Part shown: piece by piece, positions 24,615 through 37,129 of the stretch | Numbering within the stretch: the stretch's first letter is position 1 | Layout: every line of letters starts with the position of its first letter | DNA from: Plecoglossus altivelis | Lineage: Eukaryota; Chordata; Actinopteri; Osmeriformes; Plecoglossidae | Length of the DNA: 64,000 nucleotides | Reading direction: 5' to 3' | Assembly (NCBI GenBank): GCA_036571765.1 | Contig: BROE01000019.1 | Location: 6,533,621-6,597,620, forward strand | Position numbers and translations under genes: made by a program | Notes under the pieces: model-generated | Databases searched by the model: none | Told to the model about the DNA's origin: nothing | Seen by the model: the letters and a program-made list of their open reading frames with translations, nothing else

Positions 24615-26882
24615 TTATCTCTTCTCTGCCAGTGATTCGCGTTTGCACCCCAGCCAGTATTTGGCGATGGATCGTGGGTAGGGCGGATTGGCAAAGTCAA
24701 TACGCTTGGTCTGGAGGTCGACCCTGTAGTACTTATCTGGTGAGACAAACACAAAGGATTAGAGGTCATGAAGTCTGGTTTTTAGTACGATTACATAGAG
24801 AGATGCAAAGAGGATGACCTTTTTTAAAGAAATAGACGTTCTGTACAGGCATGCTTTTCTCCAGCATTGTGGAGTCGTAGTTGCTGTAGTCATCGTACGC
24901 ATACTGATCCAATTCAACCCTGTAAAACACAACCCACACCAACCCACACATCATTTCCTATAATCTGACAACTGGCGTATGTTTCTAATTTAATTTTTGC
25001 GTGGGGTGACATGAGTTGTAAGAGCGAGCCGAACGAAAGAAGAAGTGACCTTTCATCGTACAATGAGCTGAAAATATCGTCCAGCAGAGAGCGGCTGTGT
25101 CTGCCTCTTTTGTTCTTCCTTCTCTTGGGGCCCCTCCTCTTGTGGGACCTCCGTCGTGCAGGCGGGCCGTCTGGGGAAGGCGAGGGGCCCGGCTTGGGGC
25201 TGACGTACAGACGTCCCACCATGGCAGCGTCTACAGGGGGCTTGATACCTACCCAGTCCTTACTGATGAAATGTGGCCCTTTGTGGTGACCGTCTGCTGT
25301 GTGTGTGTGGGGGGGGGGGATAGATGAGCAATGAGACACCAACATATAGGTAGTGCACCTTACTTGATATGGCGACACACACACACCAAAATGACGGGTG
25401 TGCCTTACAGCCTTGGAAGAGCTGCATGAAGAGGCTCTCCCAGGTGTCGTCGCAGTACAAGTCTGTGTAGCGAGTGAAGAGCACCGAGGGAGCAGATCTG
25501 GTCATGGTCACACACTCCTCGTGGGTTGGCTGGTGCTTGAACTCATACTGGTAATACTGGTCCCCTGGAGGAAGGAGCAGATTGTGTTACAAAGGCATAT
25601 ATTACACACACGCGTACCCACACATCCGCGTGGCATGGTGTTACCTTTGAAGAAGTAAACCTTCTCTTTGCCATGGTGACCAGGTGCAGGAATAGCGAAG
25701 GCTGCATCCACGTTGTCTGGAACCTTCTCAAAGCCCACTGAGATGTCACGTGGGTAGTCCTCATCCAGAACATCATCCTCAAAGCGCCAGTACTTATTGC
25801 CCTGTTAGAACCCAAACCATAGCAACATTTACGCATGATCATATTACATAATCAGACTTTAGTGTATGTGACTGCACTGACAACAACAGAGGTATGAAGC
25901 ATGTTCTGTTTGGGTTTGTGAGGCACTCTCCTTAGTAGGTGTGCAGGGTGGGTGGTACCTTGAAGATATAAGCCTTGCCCTGGCAATTTACACGCGTGAA
26001 AGCGGCATCGATCGGTCCAGAGATCCCCCACACGTCTTTGATGAGTTTGGGGTAACCGGGGACTACCGCCCTCTCATCCAGTTCAAAGAAATAATCACCT
26101 AAATTACAGAGAAAATAAATGATTGACTTCATCTTCATGCAGATGTGTAACTGCATGAGCTGAAATTCTATGTCAGACTTCCTCACCTCTGAAGGCATAG
26201 ATGGAGCCATTCTTCAGCTGCAGGAAGGCGTCAAAGGGGCGGCCACTGCAGGGGACAGCGTCAGGGTCTGGGGGTGGGGTGGGAGCCTGCGTGGTGGTGG
26301 TGGTGGTGGGGACAGTGGTGGTGTTGGGTGGAAGAGTGATTGGTTCAATGGTTGTAACAACCGGATCCTCTGGTTGTTCAAAGGTGTCTCCACGAGAAAC
26401 TGAAAGCACAACATTAAAACAGCACCCAATATCATTGAGCTTGTTTGTGTTCCAGTCTGACTGGGTGACGTTAGGACAGCTAGGAATGCATCGTTTGAGA
26501 TCACGAGATTAAATTGGAAACGTATGAATGTCTGACTTTTCTTTTGGCATACGGTGTTGTAGTCCAAGCAGCAGCTCTCATAGTACACGCACATGGAGTC
26601 ACACTGGCATTTCTTCAAGGAGTTGAAAGTGTTACAGCGATCAACACAGGACTCTGTGAGAAAGTTCACAACGTATCCATTTTTAACCGCCATGAACCAA
26701 CATTTTGACGCTCTCCCGTAGATGCAGCACTGACAGAGCTACTATGCATCATTAATTCACAATAGTGTATCCAAATGTGCATATAGACGCCAAGATCAAG
26801 AGGAATAAAACATCTTACCGTCTGCGGCAAAAACGGAGGCCAGTGCGAGCATAAGCACGAGGAGACCCAGAACAGACCTCAT
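24615..26882 (-). CDS. vtn: Vitronectin, 9 exons
   Basis: Secreted plasma and matrix adhesion protein that binds integrins, PAI-1 and heparin. Exons in transcript order: 26819-26882, 26537-26653, 26187-26399, 25959-26098, 25645-25801, 25409-25564, 25050-25296, 24819-24919, 24615-24736; 438 residues (human 478). Residues 1-20 form a signal peptide (MRSVLGLLVLMLALASVFAA). A somatomedin-B domain follows, with the pattern CQCDSMCVYYESCCLDYNTVC. The integrin motif RGD (residues 63-65; bases 26386-26394) comes directly after it, as in mammals. A Thr/Pro linker leads to hemopexin-like repeats (DAAFTRVNCQGKAYIFK, YWRFEDDVLDEDYPR, YYQYEF, VDAAMVGRLYVSP, KYYRVDLQTKRID). Exon 7 carries a strongly basic run (RRRSHKRRGPKRRKNKRGR), the probable heparin-binding segment. 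The end IAKYWLGC matches the vitronectin C-terminus. Exon 7 has a CAGCAG tandem acceptor, so one residue may vary. Confidence 0.95.
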
Positions 26883-27558
26883 GCTGTCACACTACGTCTC
26901 CGAACCAGCACGAATAATAGTCTGACTATTCTTTTGGAGAAAGTGAGATATTCCGTTAGAGAACTGTCTATTGAAATATGCAAAGGACAGCGCACAGCTA
27001 CAATGCAATGCTGTGTTGGCCACTTTGTACAACTAACCCCGTCTGACGAAGGGATTACATCGGAGTAGAGGATCAATATTTCATGGTACAATGAGTCATT
27101 GACCGCTGCTTGTTTGTTTTCACGAGCGATCAATCTTGGGCAGGAATAAATCATTAAACGCAGCCAAGTTAGTGTCCTCTCACGGGACAGTGATTATGTA
27201 GGGACGGGTTCTGTATGAGTTCTCTGTAGTCAACAGTTGCATATCTTAGCTCGACGTCCCGAGTGAAAGCTGATTCATACACGAGATAACTAACAGCACA
27301 TCTGACACACTGAGTGTCCAAGGACTAGTCTAATGACCAGATACATTTTAGGAATATGCGGACTCGAACAAGAGTAGGTATTTACTTCTGTCAATCTTGT
27401 TGACCTTCCAATGTGAGCCTCGCTATTGGCCCTTATCGTGGCCCTCGTGGTACCGTCAATTAATCACTCCACTGGCTTTTTTGCGACTTTACACGTTCAG
27501 TTCAGATAACAGTTAAAGAACCTTCTGTGGCCATAAGAGGGCGCGGGAGCCCTGCTTC

Positions 27559-27572
27559 GTTAACTAGTTAAC
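27559..27572. promoter_or_regulatory. Perfect palindrome GTTAACTAGTTAAC upstream of vtn (possible HNF1-like site)
   Basis: A perfect 14-bp inverted repeat 677 bases upstream of the vtn start codon. HNF1 binds GTTAAT-N-ATTAAC half-sites and drives liver genes such as vitronectin, but the spacing here is one base longer than that consensus. The link is inference only. Confidence 0.3.
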
Positions 27573-28353
27573 ATCATGGCAGCTGTCCCATCAGCCAGCC
27601 CATTCTCCTTTCACAACCTCATCCTCAGCCCCCTGAAGGCTCTGACTGTCTGTGATATGAAGTACTGTGCTAACACAGGTGAAAGGAAGGGTGCTCACAA
27701 GGCCAGGATTATGTGGAAAGAACAGGAGACCTGGTATTAACTATGTCTGCGTCATTCTCCCAGTGGACGAAGGAAGGAATATTGTTTGTCACCAAGGTCA
27801 ACAGCCAGGCTTTTTTGGCTTTTGGTTCCCTGAATGTCCCACAGATCCATAAAAATGATGGAAGTTAATCTTCTGAAGATGAACTCTGACTCATTGGAAA
27901 GTGTTCATCCAACAGCTCAAGCACTCCGATTTGAAGATGGTTTTGGCACACTGGTTTTTTTCATCTACACCCATTAATGATTGAAATGGCATTAAGCCTA
28001 GTTTTACCAACACAGGTCTGGTATAAACAAGTCGTTTCTCTATTAATTTCCTCTGTCCATACGGATGTGCCACTGCTCAACTGATTTACATTCCACTGAA
28101 ATATGAACTTTACTGATGAAAGGCTGAAAAATGCCTTTAACTGAAGAAGGATCTACTGGGTAACAGAAACATGTATGCATTCACATTGTGCAGAACTGGA
28201 ACTCTGAGAGTCATCTGATGTCTACTGTATTTTTTTTCTCCCTCTCATTAAATATGGACCTTGTAAAGTATTAGTCAATTAAACCCATCATGGGTTGTAA
28301 AATGGGGTCAGATAAAATTCAAGACATGGTGTTCTTGTGCGTCGCAATAGTTC

Positions 28354-28356
28354 TCA

Positions 28357-28421
<65 letters not shown>

Positions 28422-28432
28422 GAGAGAGAGAG
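28354..28432. repeat. (GT)n microsatellite followed by (GA)n
   Basis: About 30 GT units ending in a short AGAGAG run, directly visible. Confidence 0.95.
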
Positions 28433-29399
28433 TCATTACAGCGTCTGCTAACCTTAGCTTCCTGGTCTTTCATGCTATCTTTGCAGTCTAACGTTAAACA
28501 TTAATAGATTCAATCTGCTTTCCACACTTTGAAAGTAATGTTGAAAATGGAAGAAAAGTTGTGCTCAAGAGGTGACAATGCTTTGCTCCCCAATCTAGCG
28601 TTGAGAGTGTAGAATATGGGATTACTATTTCAGGGATTATTTGAACAGTTGAAATGACCTCAATGGATTAACCTGCCTGTGAGGATGTTGGGGGAGGAGA
28701 GGTGGGCCCCAAACGGCGTGCTACAGGTGGACTTTTGATCAGCGTTGTGTGACAGAGCTTCTATTTAGAATTGGACGGCCTTTGGTTTAACGCTGTATTG
28801 TAGCTTTCCTTTATCGGAAAAGTCAGCCTTGGGACTCAGATCATAAACTAAGTGGGAAATGGTTATAAACCAGCATAGGACATCCTTTTGAAAGAGCTGG
28901 ATCACGTGATCTTGTTAAACCTCCAGTGATCCCAAACTGAACTGAGACTGGTCTGTTGCCCAGCTGTCATCAGGCGAACACAAGGGTCCGCAACTAATTG
29001 AAATTACGTAATATATCGTCTGATAGAGAAGAGCGTAGTCCACCTGGATAATACTGTCTGATCGGAATGAATTGCAGTAGAAGAGCCAGCAGACATTTGG
29101 GGCACTGGCACTGCAATCACAAAATGCCGCTATCTGTGTCTGAGCTGTAAATCTGTTGAATGAACTTGTGTATGTGACCTTAAAGGTATAGAAAATGGAT
29201 ACAAAATTGATCTCATTTCCACTTTCCCTGACACGCTCAGCCTTGTGCTGCTTGGGATTTTGTGTAGGTTAAGTAACAGTCCTTAAGACTGTGTGCTGAG
29301 GATCCTTGCTTTGCTGGGACCTTGATCTTTGAGTTACAAAAGTCTTTGAGTCAGGACAGTAAACTGCTGCTTTCTTGGGAGAAACGCTCATTTATATCC

Positions 29400-29613
29400 T
29401 AGCAATCCACTCCAATTAACTGGGTGGGGATGGGGATGTTCTGGGATGGTTGTCCATTTGCTGAAGTCATTTGGACACTGTTTATTGTTTACCTTGCTTT
29501 GCTTTGCTGTTTATATATGTATATGTTCTATGCTTGCACTTCCCTGCCACATTAAATTGTGTGCTTGTATGTCTTGCATGGCGAATGAAAAACGATTCTG
29601 ATTCTGATTCTGA
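29400..29613 (+). mobile_element. Possible 3' end of a LINE-like retroelement
   Basis: The segment ends in GCGAATGAAAAACG followed by tandem GATTCT units (about 29593-29613). Short 3' tails of this type (a near-AATAAA motif followed by repeated ATTCTG) are usual for fish CR1/Rex-type LINE copies. No reverse transcriptase sequence is left, so this would be a truncated copy. It has not been matched to any library. Confidence 0.35.
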
Positions 29614-30446
29614 TCAAAATATATCAGCTTTAAATGCGGTCTCATCCAGAATCAGTTTGAAGCCAAAATGTGTCGGAAACTTCACTCATGCAGCTTCTGT
29701 CAGACGCGTGAAACATGAAACGTTTCGTTCCATCTTTCTGACTCTGATGGAGTCAGAAATCTCTGTTGGAAAGGCATGATTTGGCAGAAATGCTAGCTAT
29801 GCTGTCTTGAGCACTATAAGTTCCCCACTTTGTTTTGGGACGCAGCCATGTTTAAATTGCCTTCATAAAGTGATTTAATCAGCAGGGTTTAAGATGTAAC
29901 CAATAAATGAATGTTATCATTTTACAATATAATACAGTAAATATTTTATCATTTTATTACAACCATCCCATGTCCTTATCTCAGAGCTGACTTGCACAAG
30001 GAAGGAAGCCCTTCTAATGAAGATTCTTGTATCGAATCATGTAAATCATTTTGGTCTTTTAGAGACTTTTGGCATCAGGATCTGCTCTAGATTTTCAAGA
30101 GCAATCATGTCTAACTTCAGTATTTCCAAAGTAACACCAGTCATTGTCCTGTGAGTGTGTGTGTGTGTGTGTGGTTCAATAAATATGGTTTTCACATAGG
30201 GGGAACTGCTCTGTTAGAATGCTTCACATTCATTGGGTAAAAAGTCTCTCCCTCATTTCGACACTCACGCCCTCCTCCCCCAACCCCCTAGTCTTGTCTT
30301 CCTTTCCTTATCTCCGAGATCACCTCCTTCTCGGTTGAGTTAATATTTAGTCAGTTATAGTTTCCCGTTATATACACACACCAACATTCGGCCTAATTAC
30401 AAACCATTACATCTCTGGATCCCTCTGCAGCTGTCAGCCTGGTCCT

Positions 30447-30452
30447 TATAAA
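30447..30452 (+). promoter_or_regulatory. TATA box candidate of slc13a2
   Basis: TATAAA inside CCTTATAAACC, 189 bases before the chosen ATG. A start site about 30 bases downstream would give a short 5' UTR without an intron. Confidence 0.45.
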
Positions 30453-30635
30453 CCCTGTTGTCCTCCTCACCTCTGTCAGCTGAAGATCAGAAGTACAGCC
30501 ATAGCTTGGAGCCTTTACAGTTTTTCCATCTCTGATTAAAGAGCTCTTTGTCTCCAGAACTTGTGTGGAGCGTTACCTGTGGGTTGTCTGGGTGCTTTTC
30601 TCTTTGCCTTGGGGGTGCTGTACTTTTGGAAAGCC

Positions 30636-33600
30636 ATGGTTGGGTGGCTTCGCTGGTTATGGGCTCACAGGAACTACATCATCATCGTTCTCACGCCGCT
30701 CGTGATCCTGCCTCTGCCTCTGCTTATCCCTACGAGTGTGAGTACTCTGTGTGTGTGTGCTTGTGTGTGAGGGAAGGGGGTAAGGTTGGTTGGCACGTTA
30801 TGTATGGATGTGGGAAGGATGTGGGGTGAAGTGTCAAGTGAGAACTAAAGATGATGTTGAATCTTAGAAAATCTGCAAAAATCTGAGAGGAACTACTTGC
30901 TGGCTTGAAAGAGGCATGAAAACTTTCAGTGACAAGACAGGAACTTTGTAAGCTGCTTTGACCACAGACAAGAACACTGCTAGAAACAAGGGGCAGCATG
31001 GAGATTAAATTAAATCTCGCTGTTACAATCAAGCAAAGATGATTCAATATTGTCGGAACACTACAAAGCAAACATAATTCAATTTTTCCCAATACAAGCA
31101 TAACAAACATTGCTATACTTAGTCAAATATTATCAAGCACAATAACAACTTACTCAGAATCTACCTTGAACCATTACTGGTATCAGAGATGCACGTTGAC
31201 TTGGAGGTGGTTTAAATCAGGACAGGAACAGCAGATAACACTGTGATGTTAACAGAAAAGTGAAGTCATTGCAATCAGCTTTCCACAGCAACAATCTAAA
31301 GATAAAGACTCAGGTTAAGGCTAAATCAGAACTCTTGAAACCTTGATAACCTATGACGATCCTAAGACACCAACATGTTTTTTTTGCATCCAGGGTCACT
31401 CAACCACCTAGTAAAAATGGACTTGAATCACAACTTGAGGAGAACTTTCATTTTAACATCCAAAATAATCGTTATACTTATTTTATGCACTTAGGGTTAG
31501 GGTTAGCTGCACTACCACTCGTACAATTCAGGAGTTTTGGAATTGCATTGGACGATTCCGGGAGGGCCGGGAAGATGCTCTCCAGCAGAGCGTCACACTA
31601 CCCATCCCATTGATGGATTAAAAAAAAAAAGATTGAAAATATGTCTCCAGATACACTGGAATATTTGATTTGTGGCTAAATGTATCGTCCCTGTTCACAT
31701 CTGGAGATGATAGACAGCCTTACGTCTTCTCAGAGTGAATCACTGCCCTCTGAAACACAAACACAACCCACCTGTTGTGCTGAATCATTGACTGACTTTC
31801 TGCAGAGTTGTGGAAATTTTTCAGCCGGAAAAACACAGACTCCATAAAGTGGCGCTGCTCTTCAAAGATAATAAAGTAGTGTCTTTGGAGACCACTCGTT
31901 TTTAGGAGCAAAGGTACCAGTTATATATGAGCCGTCTTTGTTTAGAAAATGTCAAGTTAGATAAGATGCAGATACGGTAGTAGCAATCTTATTGCCTCAT
32001 ACACGCATGTTGGAGCACATGCATGTGTTTTTGTGCGCATGTGTTTGAATGTGCCTGCATTAGCATGCTTCCTTTATTTCTAATGTGCGTGCGCTAGCTT
32101 GTTTGCGCGCGTTTTCATGTGTTTGCATGTGCGGATTTACAGGAGGCGCGCTGCGGCTATGCCATCATCCTCATGGCTCTGTACTGGTGTACAGAGTGCA
32201 TACCCCTGGCTATGACTGCTCTCCTGCCAGTCATTCTCTTCCCCATGATGGGCATCATGCCATCTGGAGCGGTATGGAATCTTCACACAGTTCATCAGCA
32301 CGTCCATGACTTCAACCTATTTAGCATCGGGAAAGTGTACACCAGAGGAATGAAATATAGTTCAGATATAGAACATTTTACTGTCGTTATTAGACTCTAA
32401 AAAAGAATGAGATAGGATGTTCCACAGTGTGCAGTCACAACCTGATGAGTGGATTTCTCCCTGTCTGTCTGTGGAACGTGCTGTTTGAAACAGGTGTGTG
32501 TTCAGTATCTGACGGACTCCAACATGTTGTTCATCGGTGGTCTACTGGTGGCGATTGCTGTCGAGCACTGGAACCTCCACAAACGCATAGCCCTCCGGGT
32601 GCTGCTCTTGGTGGGGGTACGGCCTGCACTGTGAGTGGCTATCATGCTGGAGGAGGGGCTCAAACGCCTATACAGTCAATCGCATGATCGACCGACGTCA
32701 AACATTCACAGAGCAGCCAACCGTATTGGTCAAACACAAGACTCAATCGTCCATCATCCACCCTCCTCACACTCTTGTTTTTCCTTTCTTCCTTCCTTCC
32801 TGCCTCTGAACTCCCACCCTCCCTCCCTCCCTCCCACCCTTTACCCTCCCTCCCACCTCCCTCCCTCCCAAATCTACCCAGGTTGATGATGGGCTTCATG
32901 GGAGTGACGGCCTTCCTGTCCATGTGGATCAGCAACACGGCCACCACCGCCATGATGCTACCCATCGCCCAGGCGGTGCTGGAGCAGCTGTGTGCGACCG
33001 AGGCCAGGGCTGACGAGCGGGAGCTGAGGAACACCGGGATGGACAACCAAGGCTTCGAGCTGGAGACCAAGACGTCCAAGGAGGACATCGTCAAGACTCA
33101 ACTGGATGATATTAGTAAGTGGTGCTGAGAAGATGACATCTGTTGTGGTAGACACACGCGCACACTCACACACACACACAGACACCCGTACACAAACGTG
33201 CAGTTGTTCAGATCACATTTCTGGCATGGTAGCCTTTTGTTTCTTCTAGAAACTATGATTGCAATAGCTTTTTTAGGAATACTGAGGAAGACCAACCTTG
33301 TATTTACTGTAGGGTCCATAGGAACCCTTTGAACATAATCCTAAACCCTCATGTCCCCCACTCCCTTTAGACAAATTTCCTTTGAAGAGCACTACCTAAA
33401 GTACTTAACTAAATATCTTGCTCGCCCAGCTGTGTCCAGGGATGAGGAGAGGGATGGAGACACTATCCTGGAGGTGAGGAAGAAGGTCAGGGATCTTAAG
33501 TACCTCCTCCTGACCAAAGGGATGAGTCTCAGCGTGTGTTACTCAGCTAGCATAGGAGGCACGGCCACCCTGACCGGCACCACCCCCAACCTCATCCTCA

Positions 33601-35063
33601 AGGGACAAATGGACAAGTAAGAAACACACATATTCATAGACACACACACTCGAATACACACACGGAAGGACTCTCACAAAGATACATCCTTATATACGCA
33701 CTCATGCATCCCGCCTCCCACGCACACACATAAACACACACCCATGAAAACTCCCTCACCACACACACACACACACACACACACAGAAAAAACACACGCT
33801 CCAGGTCTTACTTTGACTGTTCTACTTTTGCCTCATCCCCTTATCTCGTCTGGTTTACTGTCATCTTGCATTTATAACCTTCCCACTGCTTCGCAGGATC
33901 TTCCCTAAAAACAACGATGTGATCAACTTTGCCAGCTGGTTCGGCTTTGCTTTCCCCAACATGGTGATCATGCTGAGCCTGTCCTGGCTCTGGCTCCAGT
34001 TCATGTACATGGGCTTCAAGTAAGGGTCCATCACTCACCAACCACTGATCAAACTACCTGACAAAAAAACATGTCGCTGGTTTTGAACAGCCACTGTTCT
34101 ACAGTTTTATAAACTCCCGGTGTGTACTTTGTACCCTTCCCAGCATGAAGAAGTCATTTGGCTGTGGCAATAAGGACAGCGGAGATAAGGAGGCGTACGA
34201 GGTGATGAGGGAGGAGTACAGGAAGCTGGGCAGCATATCTTTTGCCGAGGGAGGAGTTCTGACCATCTTCGTCTTGCTGGTGGTGCTGTGGTTCACCAGA
34301 GAACCAGGCTTCATGCCCGGCTGGGCCACAGATCTGTTCAACAAAGATGGACAGTGAGTCACACTCATGGCCCCCTTCACCACACCATCGCTCACACACC
34401 TGTCCACACGCCCGTCTAAACACACACACGCATGCACACGCACGCACAGACCAAGGGACATTCTTCCAACGGGTTGACGTTTGCTGCCTGTCCCCCAGGT
34501 TTGTGACAGATGGGACGGTGGCCATCTTCATGTCAACGCTCTTCTTCATCATCCCGTCACGTCTGCCGCAGTTTAGCTGCTGTGGGAGCTCCAAGAAGGA
34601 GGAGGAGGAAGAGGGAGGGGAACCAGGTGAGACAACAAAAGTAGATTCAACTCATCTTCACTTTTCAAGTTTATAGTTCAACAAAGACTTAAGGAATGTA
34701 ACCCCAACCTCCCTGCCCCCCTGACCCCCACCCTCTGCCCCCTGCCCCTCTCCATGTAGCTGTTGTGACGATAGAGGCCCCCCCGATGCTGCTGAACTGG
34801 AAGGTGGTCCACGAGCGCATGCCCTGGAACATCATCCTGCTGCTTGGTGGGGGCTTTGCTCTGGCTGCTGGCAGTGAGGTCAGTCCAACAGCTGTTATCT
34901 AATACATTATTAATGTAACTATTACTACACTACCTAAACAACATCAGGAAAAAAACCTTCTCCCCCTATTGAGACATGCTGTTTGTATTTAGTTTGATAA
35001 AATATTAATGTCAACATTTTTACAATAGAGCCCTGTAGAGAGGTATTCATATGTATGTATGTA

Positions 35064-35118
<55 letters not shown>

Positions 35119-35867
35119 TGTATGTGTGTGCGTGTGTGCAGGAGTCTGGTCTTTCCCGCTGGCTGGGAGACAGTTTGTCTCCTCTGCAGAGTGTCCCACC
35201 CTTTGCCATCTCTCTGCTGCTGTGCCTGCTGGTGGGGACTTTCACAGAGTGCTCCAGCAACACCGCTACTACCACGCTGTTCCTGCCCATCCTAGCCTCC
35301 ATGGTAAACACACAGGACACACGCACACACACACCATGCACATACAGGATGCACACACACAGGACACACACACAGGACACATGCACATACAGGACGCCCA
35401 CACACACTTACAGAACACACACACACACCACACACATATTCACACACAGGGTGCACACACACTCACACCCCCTGTTCTTCCATCCCTTCTCCCAGGCCAC
35501 AGCCATCCAGCTGCACCCTCTGTATGTGATGCTCCCCTGCACTATCTCTGCTTCTCTGGCCTTCATGCTGCCTGTGGCCACTCCCCCCAACGCCATCGCC
35601 TTCTCTTACGGGAACCTCAAAGTCCTCGACATGGTGAGCAGCAAAAACACATGCCCACTAAACCTAAATACAAAAGTCATAAAAATACATGTTTTTTTCT
35701 CTTCAAATTTTTACTGTCGTTTTTTCGGCCCTCAGGTAAAGGCAGGTTTCATACTGAACATCATTGGGATTCTGTCTGTAAACCTCGGTATCAACACCTG
35801 GGGAGCGGCCATGTTTCAGCTGAACACCTTCCCTACCTGGGCAAACGTCACCCATGGAAAACCCTGA
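30636..35867 (+). CDS. slc13a2: Na+/dicarboxylate cotransporter, SLC13A2-like, 12 exons
   Basis: Plasma-membrane carrier for succinate, citrate and other Krebs-cycle acids coupled to sodium (NaDC1 family). Exons: 30636-30737, 32143-32271, 32494-32630, 32882-33114, 33388-33616, 33897-34019, 34144-34353, 34499-34626, 34760-34878, 35142-35303, 35496-35633, 35736-35867; 613 residues, near the usual 590-600. The ATG at 30636 has a good context (AAGCCATGG) and opens the first membrane helix (RNYIIIVLTPLVILPLPLLIP). Family blocks are AIAVEHWNLHKRIALRVLL, the SNT motif in MWISNTATTAMM, YSASIGGTATLTGTTPN, the second SNT motif in TECSSNTATTTLFLP, and MLPVATPPNAIAFSYGNLKVLDM. A late NVT sequon (WANVTHGK) matches the glycosylated C-terminus. 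Between helices lies a charged cytoplasmic loop (exons 4-5). SLC13A3 or SLC13A5 paralogues are possible, but linkage to vtn and unc119 favours SLC13A2. Exon 5 uses an unexpected acceptor (see findings). Confidence 0.9.
35044..35121. repeat. (GTAT)n/(GT)n microsatellite in slc13a2 intron 9
   Basis: Four GTAT units then a long GT run. It ends about 20 bases before exon 10, so part of the acceptor tract is made of GT repeat. Confidence 0.9.
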
Positions 35868-36528
35868 AGGATAGGGAGAGAGAGAGAGACAGACAGAGAG
35901 AGAGGTAAAAGAAAATAGAAAGGGGCAAAGCTATACATCAGGGAGAATAGATTGAGTGAGCAGTTATAGGACAGGGCCACAGCATGGTGTGAACATGAAC
36001 TAACCCTAACCCTGACCATGTTCCAAACACAAACAAAATGTTAATCACACGGGCTACATCTAGCCCTAGACTTAACACCTACATATGGATCTCCTTAGGT
36101 GTAAGTATTTAGACTATAGAGGAGGTCCACATTTTAAAAATCACATGTTGTGATTTATTTAAACTAATTTATGCTTCAGTTTGAAGTTGTAAATACATGT
36201 ATATGTCTCTGTTCCACTGTTCAATACAAGTGACACTAGATTCTTAATTCTGATCCAGAACATATCACTGTATTATACATATTTGTAAATGAAAGGATCA
36301 ATGTTTTATCATTGTGTTTGTTTAGTTGGATTGGGACTATACAATACATTGCCTCTCAGAGTGAAGAAGACTAGGAAACTCTTAGTGTGTGTGTGTAGCT
36401 TGTCATAAGTGGTGTTATGGGACAGTCAAAATCCCAGATGACACTGCAGAAAAACAGGATCAAATGGAACCCATGTTTAGTCAGTCTCAGCTGTGGGATA
36501 TTGGTAACATTTTTGTTTGTACTCTGGA

Positions 36529-36534
36529 AATAAA
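36529..36534 (+). terminator. Polyadenylation signal AATAAA of slc13a2
   Basis: AATAAA 662 bases after the slc13a2 stop. The convergent unc119 signal lies only about 175 bases further on. Confidence 0.6.
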
Positions 36535-36709
36535 ATACTTGCATGTTTCCTAAATGAATGATCCTTGTCTATTCTAAGTTTTTAAATACTCACAATAACA
36601 CAAAATACATCTAGTTGTAGACCAATGGGTTGGTACACAGACACACACACACACGCGCGCGCGCGCGGAAAGACAAAACTCATTGTTATTTCAAAAATTC
36701 ACATAAACC

Positions 36710-36715
36710 TTTATT
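36710..36715 (-). terminator. Polyadenylation signal of unc119
   Basis: TTTATT reads AATAAA on the minus strand. It would give a 3' UTR of about 2.2 kb (36700-38878), which contains a long CU repeat. Confidence 0.5.
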
Positions 36716-37080
36716 TTTTGCTTTCCAAGACTGGCATTTGACCTGTCAAAAACTTTACATATTTAAACAGTTTTATTTCAAAATCATTTAACGTGAATCA
36801 CAATCATAAATAAATCTGTTATACATGTTTGACTAACATCGTCATTCAAGTTCATCCATTTCAACCTCATGCGGCTGAATCAGGTTGGGCTCCAACAGCT
36901 GGCACTACTCTAGACCAATCAGGCCGCAGTGTCCTCTGGCCCCTCCCTCTCACCTCAGACGTCAGGGAAACCAGCCGCATCAGTCCAGTCTCCACATTGT
37001 CCAAAGTGATTAGTTACTAAACAATCTTGTCTGCCAATCTACTGGGAGACAATTAACCAGCCCTAAAGAACAAAGGTTTC

Positions 37081-37129
<49 letters not shown>

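Larger units (their letters stand above)
26883..30446. other. Long spacer between vtn (5' end) and slc13a2 (5' end)
   Basis: About 3.5 kb with no confirmed gene. It holds the vtn promoter, a 14-bp palindrome at 27559-27572, an isolated exon-like frame at 27576-27679, a long GT repeat (about 28360-28417), and a LINE-like tail near 29400-29613. Confidence 0.6.

Noticed and set aside
35051..35908. Longest open frame in the window (about 285 codons, plus strand)
   Set aside because: It is a GT/CA-repeat read-through in a frame overlapping slc13a2 exons 10-12; the true protein uses another frame with splicing.
36000..36014. Telomere-like CTAACCCTAACCCTG (also GGGTTAGGGTTAG near 10890 and 31495)
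   Set aside because: Only two units each, far too short for an interstitial telomere or fusion scar.
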